This document shows, piece by piece, positions 8,984-16,638 of a stretch of DNA of 61,858 nucleotides. Origin of the DNA: an uncultured Clostridium sp. (GTDB taxonomy: Bacteria > Bacillota > Clostridia > Oscillospirales > Acutalibacteraceae); contig CATZNW010000015.1 of the NCBI GenBank assembly GCA_958422185.1, positions 1 through 61,858 on the forward strand. Reading direction: 5' to 3'. The position numbers were made by a program, and so were the translations under genes. The notes under the pieces are model-generated. The model was not told the origin of the DNA and searched no databases. It saw only the letters and a program-made list of their open reading frames with translations. Each line of letters starts with the position of its first letter. The stretch's first letter is position 1.

Positions 8984-9409
8984 ATGTTTAAAGCGTTGCT
9001 GTGCGTATTGGGCACTGTTGGTTTCTGTGTGGTATTGAATGTATCAAAATCACGGTTTGCAGTTGCAGTTACAGGCGGGGCCGTTTCTGCTTTTACTTTT
9101 GCGCTGCTTGAAAATGCCGGCGCCGGAATTTTTAAGGCTACCCTGATTGCCATGATTGCGCTCTGCGCGTTCAGTGAGCTCGCTGCAAGGCTGGTCAAGA
9201 CCCCCGCTTCCGTCATAATGATACCGGGTTCGATCCCGCTTTTGCCCGGAGGAAGTCTTTATTATATGATGAGTTTTCTTGTTCATTTTGACATAGAGAT
9301 GTTCTTTCATTATGCCGCGGAGACGGTATTAACGGGGCTGGGCATCGCGCTGGGCGCTGTGATCGTTTCCATTGCCGTCAAGATCTTTACGGCAGTTTCC
9401 CGCAGTTAG
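8984..9409 (+). CDS. ThrE family exporter, C-terminal (YjjB-like) subunit
   Basis: 141 aa, almost entirely membrane helices. The signature IMIPGSIPLLPGGSLYYMM matches the DUF3815/YjjB domain. It begins 5 bp after the YjjP-like gene, so the two form a two-gene exporter operon. Its last 4 bp overlap the 3' end of the convergent histidine phosphatase gene. Confidence 0.87.
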   Translation: MFKALLCVLGTVGFCVVLNVSKSRFAVAVTGGAVSAFTFALLENAGAGIFKATLIAMIALCAFSELAARLVKTPASVIMIPGSIPLLPGGSLYYMMSFLVHFDIEMFFHYAAETVLTGLGIALGAVIVSIAVKIFTAVSRS

Positions 9410-10125
9410 TCATGGCGGGAGTCGTCATCAAAGCATTCGCAAAAACGCGCTGCAAAGGACGGTTCTTCACCGCCTGAATAAAGATGGGAAACATCGCCGA
9501 ATCCGGTACATCTGAACTGGGCGGTTCCTTTTCTTCTTTCTTCGGTAACGATGGTTGTAACGGAGGATGGCAGCGCAACAAAATTGTGCCACAGGATCAT
9601 GGGTGAAATGCTGAAGATCCTGCTTAGAATAACGCATTCAATCCCGAAATGGCAGAACAGCAGTATCGTCCTGCGGTTGGGATCTGCCGCCCTGTATAGC
9701 CTGCCGCTGCGTTCATAACCGTGCGCCGCAAGAAACTGATCCGTCTTTTCGCAAATACGTTTGTATTCTTTTTTTACGTTCAAAGTGCGCATCAGCGGCG
9801 TTTTATACCATCTGTCAAAATCGTAATATTCGTCTTTCGCCGTCCAGTATTCCGGCAGTCTGTCCCAGCAGCTTTTAATACCCTGAGGCGTAATGACCTT
9901 GCCTCTGAATTCCTGAAGCCAGTCAAGCACTTCTGCTTTTTTGCCGACGGCGTCCAGCGTGTACGCGGCAGTGTCTTTTGCACGGCCCAGCGGAGACACA
10001 TAGATCTCGTCCGCGTTTACTTCTGTAAGTCTCTGCGCAAGCAGCTGCGCTTCTCTTTTTCCTTTTTCAGTGATCGTGTCATGCTCGTAATCCGGTTCGG
10101 CATGGCGCGCTATAATGAGTTTCAT
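9406..10125 (-). CDS. Histidine phosphatase family protein (phosphoglycerate-mutase-like)
   Basis: 239 aa. The catalytic RHG-type motif is IIARHAEPDYEHD at residues 4-16, followed by ITEKGKREAQLLAQRL. A second core region, VSPLGRAKDTAAYTL, gives the phosphate-pocket arginine, and LLFCHFGIECVIL gives the second histidine. The family covers cofactor-dependent mutases and broad phosphatases such as CobC, and the substrate is not readable. It lies convergent to the ThrE pair and divergent from the GPH symporter gene. Confidence 0.88.
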   Translation of the reverse strand: MKLIIARHAEPDYEHDTITEKGKREAQLLAQRLTEVNADEIYVSPLGRAKDTAAYTLDAVGKKAEVLDWLQEFRGKVITPQGIKSCWDRLPEYWTAKDEYYDFDRWYKTPLMRTLNVKKEYKRICEKTDQFLAAHGYERSGRLYRAADPNRRTILLFCHFGIECVILSRIFSISPMILWHNFVALPSSVTTIVTEERRKGTAQFRCTGFGDVSHLYSGGEEPSFAARFCECFDDDSRHD

Positions 10126-10297
10126 ATATGATCCTACCTTCTTTTCACTGTGATATATAGATCATATCATATTGGAGCTTTGTTTTCAAACAACAGCGCA
10201 ATGCACAAAAAATCAGCTTGGTTTTGTTTGGATTTTATGGACTTTTTCATTTTAATATGTTAAAATCAGAAAGAAACTGTTTTTGGGGGGGAATACG

Positions 10298-11764
10298 ATG
10301 AGCGATGAAAAGGAGATCCGTTACGTCGGCGTAAAAGAAAATCTGGCTTATGGATTTGCAAATGCAGGTCAGGTATTCGGGTATAATCTTGTTGCCGGCG
10401 GCTATCTTTCGCTTTTCTTTACAAAGGTATTCGGTATTCCGGAGGAAGCCGTTGCCGTAATGATTTTTGTCTTGGGAATATGGGACACGATCAATGACCC
10501 CCTTATGGGGTCCCTGATAGACAAAACAAGGACCCGTTTCGGCAAACTGCGGCCGTATCTTATGATTGTTCCCATTCCGCTTTCCATAACAACGATCCTG
10601 CTTTTTGCGGGACCCGAGATACTTGCAGACACAAAAAGCACTACCGTCAAAATCGTCTATATGTACATATCCTATTTTATCTGGGAATTCTTTTATACCT
10701 TGGGCGATGTGCCCTTCTGGGGACTGAGCACAGCTATTTCTCCCTCAACGGCAGACCGGACACGCGCAATATCGTCCGCAAGATTCATTTCCGGCCTTAT
10801 AGGCGGACTTTCAACTACTTTGCTTCCCGTTATGATGGATTTTACAAATAACGGCGTGTGGGGCCTTACGCTTTCACATGACTTTCTGATTCTTGCCGTG
10901 ATAGCGGGAACTGCCGGAATGGCGCTTTTCTCTCTTGCCGGATATAAAACAAAAGAGCGTGTCGTTCAGACAATCAAGGAACCCTCTGTGCTGGATGGGT
11001 TTAAGGTAATGTTCAAGAATAAGCCGCTCATGCTTATCATACTTGGCAATGTGCTCGGCACGCTTACCGGACTTGCCGGTGTTTTCCAGACCTATTATTA
11101 TTCGGAAGTCCTGAATCTGAGTTCCGCTGTCTTGTGGATCAATCTTCCCGGCACGATATTCGGTTTCCTGACATATTTGCTTATACCCAAACTGAAAACA
11201 AAACTTGATAACCGCCAGATCGTTATGCTTAACGTGGTGTGCCGCTTTGTTGTGAGCACTCTGGTGTTCTTTGCCGGTCTTGGCTTTTACCGCACAAATA
11301 TCGTCGTTATCTCGATCCTTCTTATGGTTCAGAATTTTATCTTCAGCTTTTTCAATACAATAAACAACGTTATCCCTACCGAAATGATCGGAGATACGGT
11401 GGATTATATGGAGTGGAAAACCGGGGAGAGAAACGAGGGCGTAAGCTTTTCCGTTCTGACGTTTGTCGGCAAGCTTACGGGTTCGGTTTCCACTTCTGTC
11501 GGCACTGCGCTTCTGCCGCTGATCGGGCTTTCGTTTACAACAAATGCGGATGGTCTTCAGGTTGCGGTGAAGGGCGAGAATACGGATCTGTATATATGGG
11601 CGCTGTTCACTATCATTCCGTATGTGCTCGGTCTGCTCACGCTCATTCCCTATGCATTTTACAATCTTACCGGCAAGAGACTTGCCATGATACGTTCAGA
11701 AATGGCGGAGAGGCGCAGCAGGCTGGCCGCTGAAGTAAGTTCCGGAGGTGTACAGGATGAATGA
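10298..11764 (+). CDS. GPH-family sugar:cation symporter (MFS)
   Basis: 488 aa from the ATG at 10298, preceded by a run of seven G as ribosome site. An upstream in-frame TTG would add five residues made from that G-run and is rejected. About twelve membrane helices are visible. The GPH signature DPLMGSLIDKTRTRFGKLRPYL-like segment follows helix 2 (residues near 64-85), and DTVDYMEWKTGERNEG sits in the second half. Members import glycosides, pentosides or hexuronides with Na+ or H+. It overlaps the next zinc-ribbon gene by 8 bp, so the two are translationally coupled. It may feed oligosaccharides to the mannosidases or GH2 enzyme in the window, which is inference. Confidence 0.92.
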   Translation: MSDEKEIRYVGVKENLAYGFANAGQVFGYNLVAGGYLSLFFTKVFGIPEEAVAVMIFVLGIWDTINDPLMGSLIDKTRTRFGKLRPYLMIVPIPLSITTILLFAGPEILADTKSTTVKIVYMYISYFIWEFFYTLGDVPFWGLSTAISPSTADRTRAISSARFISGLIGGLSTTLLPVMMDFTNNGVWGLTLSHDFLILAVIAGTAGMALFSLAGYKTKERVVQTIKEPSVLDGFKVMFKNKPLMLIILGNVLGTLTGLAGVFQTYYYSEVLNLSSAVLWINLPGTIFGFLTYLLIPKLKTKLDNRQIVMLNVVCRFVVSTLVFFAGLGFYRTNIVVISILLMVQNFIFSFFNTINNVIPTEMIGDTVDYMEWKTGERNEGVSFSVLTFVGKLTGSVSTSVGTALLPLIGLSFTTNADGLQVAVKGENTDLYIWALFTIIPYVLGLLTLIPYAFYNLTGKRLAMIRSEMAERRSRLAAEVSSGGVQDE

Positions 11765-11999
11765 TATCTGCCCGAAATGCGGCGCTGAAATCAGTAAGTT
11801 TTACTTTAAGCAGAACTGCCCGAAATGCGGCGTTAATCTTATGTATTATAAGCTGGACGAACGCCTCAGGGAAGATGCTGTAAATGCCGAGAAGGAAGTG
11901 CGCGATCTCTGGCTGTTCGTTAGAAAACTCGATAAGGCGCATGTTATTGAAAAATACTGTAAAAAACATGATAAGCCTATGCCGTGGGAAACGGAATAA
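11757..11999 (+). CDS. Small zinc-ribbon protein, 80 aa
   Basis: Two CPKCG knuckles (MNDICPKCGAEI and NCPKCGVNLM) form one zinc ribbon in the first 30 residues. A charged helical tail follows. The start at 11757 has GGAGGTG at the right distance; a GTG nine bases earlier is the Shine-Dalgarno itself. It overlaps the symporter stop by 8 bp. Its role beside a sugar symporter is unknown. Confidence 0.75.
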   Translation: MNDICPKCGAEISKFYFKQNCPKCGVNLMYYKLDERLREDAVNAEKEVRDLWLFVRKLDKAHVIEKYCKKHDKPMPWETE

Positions 12000-12005
12000 A
12001 TATTG

Positions 12006-12034
12006 TTGACAAATTTATCTTCCTGTGGTAGTAT
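12006..12034 (+). promoter_or_regulatory. Promoter for the riboswitch-mntP transcript
   Basis: Consensus TTGACA (12006-12011), 17-bp spacer, TAGTAT (12029-12034), a few bases before the riboswitch aptamer. Confidence 0.75.
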
Positions 12035-12045
12035 TTATTTACTTT

Positions 12046-12165
12046 ATTGAGGGAGTAGTCGGCGCGCTTTGCGCGTGGCAAGTCAACATACTGGCGTTTC
12101 GCCTGGCTTTTCTTAAATGACAAGACTCATATACAGTTTTTTCTGTATATGGGTCTTTTTATATT
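12046..12165 (+). promoter_or_regulatory. yybP-ykoY (manganese) riboswitch with terminator
   Basis: The leader holds the two conserved halves of this class, GAGGGAGTAG (12048-12057) and AAGTCAACATACTGGCG (about 12079-12095). A hairpin, GCGCGCTTTGCGCG, lies between them. Downstream, AAGACTCATATACAG / CTGTATATGGGTCTT forms a long stem followed by TTTTTATA (about 12121-12163), the expression-platform terminator. The class senses Mn2+ and turns on exporters, and the next gene is mntP, which fits exactly. High Mn2+ should disrupt the terminator. Confidence 0.9.
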
Positions 12166-12206
12166 GCCGCGCGCATATACTTCTGCGCCGAATAAGGAGA
12201 GTAGTT

Positions 12207-12779
12207 ATGGGTATATTGGAAGTCTTTTTTATCGGAGTAGGTCTTTCTATGGATGCTTTTGCCGTTGCAGTCTGCCGCGGTCTCAAAATGCAGAAGCTCA
12301 ATGTTGGCCAGACTGCGCTGATCGCACTGTTTTTCGGCGGGTTCCAGGCGCTCATGCCTCTGGTCGGCTGGTTTCTCGGAACCCAGTTTGAATCATACAT
12401 AACGGCTGTTGATCACTGGATCGCCTTTGTCCTGCTTGCAATTATAGGCGGAAAAATGATCTACGATTCTCTTAAAAAGGATGAGGATGACAGCAGTGAA
12501 AAATCCGTTTTGAATATCAGGGAACTGCTTGTAATGGCAGTTGCAACCAGCATTGACGCGTTGGCAGTTGGCATTACGTTTGCGTTCCTGGATGTGAATA
12601 TTTGGAGCTCAATCTCTATTATAGGCGCAACCACTTTCGTGCTTTCTGCAATCGGCGTGCTGATTGGTCACAAATTCGGCGCCAAATATAAAAACAAAGC
12701 GGAACTTGCCGGCGGTGTCATTCTCATTCTGATCGGGCTTAAGATCCTGCTTGAACATTTGGGCGTCATCAATTTTTGA
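12207..12779 (+). CDS. mntP: Manganese efflux pump MntP
   Basis: 190 aa from the ATG at 12207, preceded by AAGGAG. An in-frame ATG at 12117 lies inside the riboswitch terminator and is rejected. Six membrane helices arranged as two repeats carry the MntP signature acids: GVGLSMDAFAVAVCRGL in the first half and VATSIDALAVGITFAFL in the second. It exports Mn2+ across the cytoplasmic membrane. The manganese riboswitch directly upstream supports the assignment independently of homology. Confidence 0.96.
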   Translation: MGILEVFFIGVGLSMDAFAVAVCRGLKMQKLNVGQTALIALFFGGFQALMPLVGWFLGTQFESYITAVDHWIAFVLLAIIGGKMIYDSLKKDEDDSSEKSVLNIRELLVMAVATSIDALAVGITFAFLDVNIWSSISIIGATTFVLSAIGVLIGHKFGAKYKNKAELAGGVILILIGLKILLEHLGVINF

Positions 12780-12791
12780 TCTTAAAAATAA

Positions 12792-12826
12792 GAGCGGCTG
12801 TGCAATGAAACAGCCGCTCATTTTTT
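12792..12826. terminator. Bidirectional terminator between mntP and the ECF gene
   Basis: 10-bp stem GAGCGGCTGT / ACAGCCGCTC, followed by TTTTTT on the plus strand and by TTATTTTTA on the minus strand. It lies between two convergent genes. The T-run overlaps the last codons of the ECF gene. Confidence 0.85.
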
Positions 12827-13403
12827 ATGCCTTTATCTCTTTTTTTCCTAAGTTTATCAGTCTAACTATTATTGGGCTTAGGATCACGTTCACAAGAAGT
12901 TCAAAGAGGAAATTGAAACCCACAAGCGTGGTTATCATATATGTTCCGGCGGATTCTATGCCAAGACCTGCCGCCCAGCCCTCAATTGTGGGCATAAAGA
13001 AGATCAGACATCCCAGCAGAAACACTCCGGTGTTGCCTATGGGGCAGGCAACGGCTGCACAAATCGTTGCTGCCGTTTTGTTTTTCTTTTCAAGAAGCTT
13101 GTAAACCGCACCTGCAAGAAGTCCGGCAGCCGCGCCCTTTGCAAGCACGGTAAGGATTGTGCCGGGGACGTTTACCGCCAGAAACGCGCCGGCATCGCCG
13201 GAGGCAAGCACGGTAACGCTGAAAACGATCCCGAGCCAGACGCCCGCGCCCATACCGTAAAGCGCAGTGCCGACAACGATCGGTATAAGCACAAGTGAAA
13301 TGGAAAACGGGCCGAATCTGATAAAACTTCCCAGCAGCTGCAAAACAACTACTATGGCGGTGAAAAGCGCAACGCCAACTATTTTTTTTGTGTTTTTGTT
13401 CAT
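12825..13403 (-). CDS. ECF transporter S component (vitamin-uptake substrate-binding membrane subunit)
   Basis: 192 aa with about six membrane helices, typical of S components. The N-terminal stretch KIVGVALFTAIVVVLQLL holds the small-residue helix that docks on the ECF-T subunit. A later motif, FGPFSISLVLIPIVVG, is seen in the pantothenate/folate-like group of S components. No energising module (EcfA/T) is present here, so it should be group II and share a module encoded elsewhere. The ligand is unknown. It has its own promoter and a structured leader that may sense the ligand. Confidence 0.85.
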   Translation of the reverse strand: MNKNTKKIVGVALFTAIVVVLQLLGSFIRFGPFSISLVLIPIVVGTALYGMGAGVWLGIVFSVTVLASGDAGAFLAVNVPGTILTVLAKGAAAGLLAGAVYKLLEKKNKTAATICAAVACPIGNTGVFLLGCLIFFMPTIEGWAAGLGIESAGTYMITTLVGFNFLFELLVNVILSPIIVRLINLGKKEIKA

Positions 13404-13500
13404 ATTGATTTTCCTTTCTGCTACTGCTCCAAATTCACGGCCGCAAACACAAACGGCCGCGTACCCGGGGAACCGTTACCCCTGCGGATGCAATGCGGCT
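13404..13500 (-). promoter_or_regulatory. Structured 5' leader of the ECF S component (candidate riboswitch of unknown class)
   Basis: About 95 nt lie between the -10 box and the ATG. Two GC-rich hairpins are visible on the minus strand: GGGG/CCCC around TAACGGTT, and CGCGGCCG / CGGCCGTG around TTTGTGTTTG. The 5' segment GCCGCA can instead pair with TGCGGC of the second hairpin, so exclusive folds are possible. The 11-mer ATTGCATCCGC resembles the conserved core of tetrahydrofolate riboswitches, but the rest does not follow that class in order. The ribosome site AAAGGA lies outside the hairpins. Confidence 0.5.
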
Positions 13501-13502
13501 AT

Positions 13503-13531
13503 ATTATAATATGCACAAGCCGTGTTTGCAA
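13503..13531 (-). promoter_or_regulatory. Promoter for the ECF S component
   Basis: Minus strand TTGCAA (13531-13526), 17-bp spacer, TATAAT (13508-13503). The transcript would begin at the edge of the structured leader. Confidence 0.7.
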
Positions 13532-13670
13532 CATTTTTTTCATAATAACCAAAAAAATTTAATATAGATTTAAGGACAGCCCTGTTATGTATAAAATTAC
13601 CAAAAAATTTCTGAATTTTTATACAAAAGTTAAAAAATATTGTCTTAATGGTTAAAACTAACATAAAAAA

Positions 13671-13699
13671 TTGACAAGTAATTAAAATTATTATACAAT
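13671..13699 (+). promoter_or_regulatory. Promoter for the EF-G-like gene
   Basis: TTGACA (13671-13676), 17-bp spacer, TACAAT (13694-13699), about 58 bp before the start codon. The rest of the interval from the ECF promoter (13532-13670) is AT-rich and shows nothing else I can name. Confidence 0.75.
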
Positions 13700-13756
13700 G
13701 TAAACAAATATTTTGATAATCAGGCGGCCAAACGCCTGGATAGAAGAGGTTATTTT

Positions 13757-15808
13757 ATGAAAAATTATGAAGCTCAAAACATTAGAAATGTTGTTCTTGC
13801 CGGCCATGCATCAAAGGGTAAGACCACTCTGGCTGAGGCTTTGCTTTCGGCGGCCGGAGCAACGGAACGAATAGGCAGGGTAGAGGACGGTTCTACTGTC
13901 ATGGATTATGACGCAGAGGAGAAAAAGAGAAAGATATCCGTTTCCTGCGCCGTTGCTCCTGTTGAATATAAAGGTAAAAAAATCAACATACTTGATACTC
14001 CAGGCCTTTTTGATTTTGCAGAGGGCGCTGCAGAGGGTATACGCGCTGCCGAAACGGCCCTGATCGTTGTTTCGGCCCGTACCGGGCTTGCCGTAGGCGC
14101 GGAAAAAGCATTTAAAAACGCAGGTTCGCGCCGCATGGCACGAATATTCGTAGCCACTAAAATGGACGATGAAAGAGCTGATTTTTATAAAGCTTTCAAT
14201 GCTATGGCTGCCAGATTCGGTACAAGCGTCTGTCCTGTTGTCGTTCCTGTCATTAAAGACGGCAAGGTCGCCGCTTATTATAATATGATAGATTCGAAAG
14301 CCTATGCTTATAACGGCTCCCGTGCAGACGAGATCGATGTAAGCCATGATGACACCGCCCGCTTTGATGCGATCAAGGAAGTGTTTAACGAGGCGGTTGC
14401 CGGCACTGACGAGGAGATCATGGAAAAATATTTTGCCGGCGAGGAGCTGACGAAAGAGGACCGCATCAAAGGCCTTCAGATCGGCGTTGCAGACGGTTCC
14501 ATCATTCCTGTTTTCGCAGTCAGCGGACTAAGCGGTGCGGCATGTGACCTGCTTCTTGACTTTATTGCAGAGGTCTGCCCGGCACCAAGCTCCGAATACG
14601 CTATCTGCGGCGATGAGCCGATAGAGCTTTCAGCTGATCCGAACGGTCCGCTTGCAGCGGTATGTTTTAAAACGGTTGCCGACCCGTTTATCGGAAAGCT
14701 TTCTTTCTTCAAGGTCTTAAGCGGAAAGATCACCCCGTCTTCAGCTGCGTACAATGAACGTACCGGAAAAGAGGAAAGAATGGGCAAAATCGTAACGATG
14801 TTCGGCGCAAAACAGCTTGACTGTTCTGAGATTCCTGCGGGCGATATAGGTGCTGTTGTTAAGCTTTCGGGTTTCAATACCGGAGATACGCTCTGTTCTC
14901 AGGATAAAGTGATAAGAGCAGACGGCGTTGCTACTCCGCATCCTACTTATTCAATGGCGGTCAAGGCGGTAAAGAAGGGCGATGAAGAAAAGATTGCGTC
15001 CGGTTTCTCACGGCTTTGCGAAGAGGATCCCAGTCTTGCGTTTTCGGTAAATAATGAAACCCATGAGCAGATCATAAGCGGGCTCGGCGAACAGCAGATA
15101 GACGTTGCCGTATCAAAGCTGAAATCCAAATTTTCCGTTGATGTGGAACTTTGCGCACCGAAGATCGCTTACCGTGAGACGATTACCATGAAAGTGTCTG
15201 CTCAGGGCCGTCATAAGAAGCAGAGCGGCGGTCACGGCCAGTTCGGCGATGTATTTATTGAATTTGAACCGTGCAGCAGTGAAAAGCTTGAGTTTGCGGA
15301 GAGGATAGTCGGCGGTTCTGTACCTAAAAACTTCTTCCCGGCAGTTGAAAAAGGCCTTAATGAATGCATGGAAAAAGGCGTTCTGGCAGGCTATCCTATG
15401 GTCGGTATCAAAGCTACTCTCTATGACGGTTCCTATCACCCCGTGGATTCAAGTGAAATGAGTTTTAAAATGGCGGCTTCCCTTGCGTTTAAAGAAGGCG
15501 TATCTAAAGCCGGGCCGATCCTTCTTGAACCGATCATGACGGTTAAAGTTACCTGTAATGATGATGCGATGGGCGACGTTATAGGCGATATCAATAAGCG
15601 CCGCGGCAGAGTGCTTGGAATGACGCCGAGCGGAGACGGAATGCAGGAGATCATGTCCGAGATACCGCAGGCGGAAATGGCTACGTTTTCAACTTCAATG
15701 CGCCAGATAACTCAGGGTAGAGGCTCTTTTGAATCTGAGTTCGCAAGATATGAAAGATGCCCTGAGCACATTGCCCAGAAAATCATTGCGGAAAGTGAAA
15801 ATAATTAA
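13757..15808 (+). CDS. Elongation factor G-like translational GTPase (FusA2-type paralogue)
   Basis: 683 aa. GTPase motifs: G1 AGHASKGKTTLAEALL (near residue 15), G3 ILDTPGLFDF, and G4 ATKMDDE. Domain IV/V sequences follow: GRHKKQSGGHGQFGDVFIEFEP and DINKRRGRVLGM. The family includes EF-G paralogues whose roles range from ribosome recycling and stress functions to none known. The G1 loop and the G3 motif (DTPGL rather than DTPGH) show it is not the housekeeping EF-G, since the switch II histidine needed for fast hydrolysis is replaced. It is monocistronic with its own promoter and terminator. Confidence 0.9.
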   Translation: MKNYEAQNIRNVVLAGHASKGKTTLAEALLSAAGATERIGRVEDGSTVMDYDAEEKKRKISVSCAVAPVEYKGKKINILDTPGLFDFAEGAAEGIRAAETALIVVSARTGLAVGAEKAFKNAGSRRMARIFVATKMDDERADFYKAFNAMAARFGTSVCPVVVPVIKDGKVAAYYNMIDSKAYAYNGSRADEIDVSHDDTARFDAIKEVFNEAVAGTDEEIMEKYFAGEELTKEDRIKGLQIGVADGSIIPVFAVSGLSGAACDLLLDFIAEVCPAPSSEYAICGDEPIELSADPNGPLAAVCFKTVADPFIGKLSFFKVLSGKITPSSAAYNERTGKEERMGKIVTMFGAKQLDCSEIPAGDIGAVVKLSGFNTGDTLCSQDKVIRADGVATPHPTYSMAVKAVKKGDEEKIASGFSRLCEEDPSLAFSVNNETHEQIISGLGEQQIDVAVSKLKSKFSVDVELCAPKIAYRETITMKVSAQGRHKKQSGGHGQFGDVFIEFEPCSSEKLEFAERIVGGSVPKNFFPAVEKGLNECMEKGVLAGYPMVGIKATLYDGSYHPVDSSEMSFKMAASLAFKEGVSKAGPILLEPIMTVKVTCNDDAMGDVIGDINKRRGRVLGMTPSGDGMQEIMSEIPQAEMATFSTSMRQITQGRGSFESEFARYERCPEHIAQKIIAESENN

Positions 15809-15814
15809 AACTTG

Positions 15815-15844
15815 GGGCGGCTTTCGGGCTGCCCTTTTGTTTTA
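15815..15844 (+). terminator. Terminator after the EF-G-like gene
   Basis: 7-bp stem GGGCGGC / GCTGCCC (one G-U) with loop TTTCGG, followed by TTTTGTTTT, 7 bp after the stop. Confidence 0.75.
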
Positions 15845-15894
15845 AATCCGTTGTATCAACAAATAATAAACTCATAAAGCAGGAAGGTATTGTT

Positions 15895-16500
15895 ATGAGA
15901 AGGATTTTAACAGAGATCAAAAAATATTCAGTGGTTTTTATCATAGTATGTTCTGTTCTGGGTGCCCTGCTTATTGCATTTCCGAACAGAATGCTTGCTT
16001 ATACTTCGCTGTTTATCGGCGGAGCATTTATAGCCTGCGGTGTATTTGCAATCATCAGCTATCTTATTAAACGCCGCTTTACGTTAACGCTTACGCTCGG
16101 TATCATTGCAGTTGTTTCGGGTATCATTATCTGCCTTGCATACCGGCAGATCATTTCCGTGATCGTTTTTCTGATGGGAATATTCCTGCTTGTCGGCGGA
16201 CTGGTTAATTTGGTCAACGCCTTTTACGTTGCGTCCTTTATGCCTCATTCATGGATAGTCACAACCGTGCTTTCTGTTGCGTCGGTTGCACTCGGAATAG
16301 TCAGCATGACCGATCCTTTTGATACCCAGAATACACTTGTTCAGTTTCTCGGTATCGGCCTGTTAGTCTTTGCCGTGCTGGATCTGATTGCATATGTTCA
16401 GATTCGGGAGGTAGCCAAAAAGATAAAGCAAAAGCTGAATGATAAACGTGATTCTGACGGCTCTGTTGAAGTAGATTACCGCGAGGTGGACGATAACTGA
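15895..16500 (+). CDS. DUF308/HdeD-like membrane protein
   Basis: 201 aa with six predicted membrane helices arranged as hairpin repeats (about residues 12-30, 36-58, 64-82, 88-108, 118-136, 146-166). A hydrophilic tail, KKIKQKLNDKRDSDGSVE, follows. Short glycine-rich helices such as SLFIGGAFIACGVFAI match the DUF308 (HdeD) pattern. The E. coli HdeD protein is linked to acid tolerance, but no mechanism is known. AGGAAGG supports the start. It lies between the EF-G-like gene and the phosphohexomutase with no evident link to either. Confidence 0.8.
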   Translation: MRRILTEIKKYSVVFIIVCSVLGALLIAFPNRMLAYTSLFIGGAFIACGVFAIISYLIKRRFTLTLTLGIIAVVSGIIICLAYRQIISVIVFLMGIFLLVGGLVNLVNAFYVASFMPHSWIVTTVLSVASVALGIVSMTDPFDTQNTLVQFLGIGLLVFAVLDLIAYVQIREVAKKIKQKLNDKRDSDGSVEVDYREVDDN

Positions 16501-16638
16501 TACGGGTTCTGTGCAAAACTGCCGGCGGCAAACTAAAAAATATATATGATTAGAGAATTGTATCATTTTGGCTTGAAGCCGGAATATCAAGGTGTTATAA
16601 TGAACTGAATTTATTTTAAGCATTGCGTGGGGATGAAG

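Noticed and set aside
12117..12206. Longer N-terminus for mntP starting at 12117
   Set aside because: It would be translated from the riboswitch terminator; the ATG at 12207 has AAGGAG and matches the family start.
13404..13500. Plain tetrahydrofolate riboswitch call for the ECF leader
   Set aside because: Only the 11-mer core matches; the GGAG...GTAG half that should precede it is missing upstream, and the GGAGCAGTAG seen downstream lacks a fitting P2 partner.
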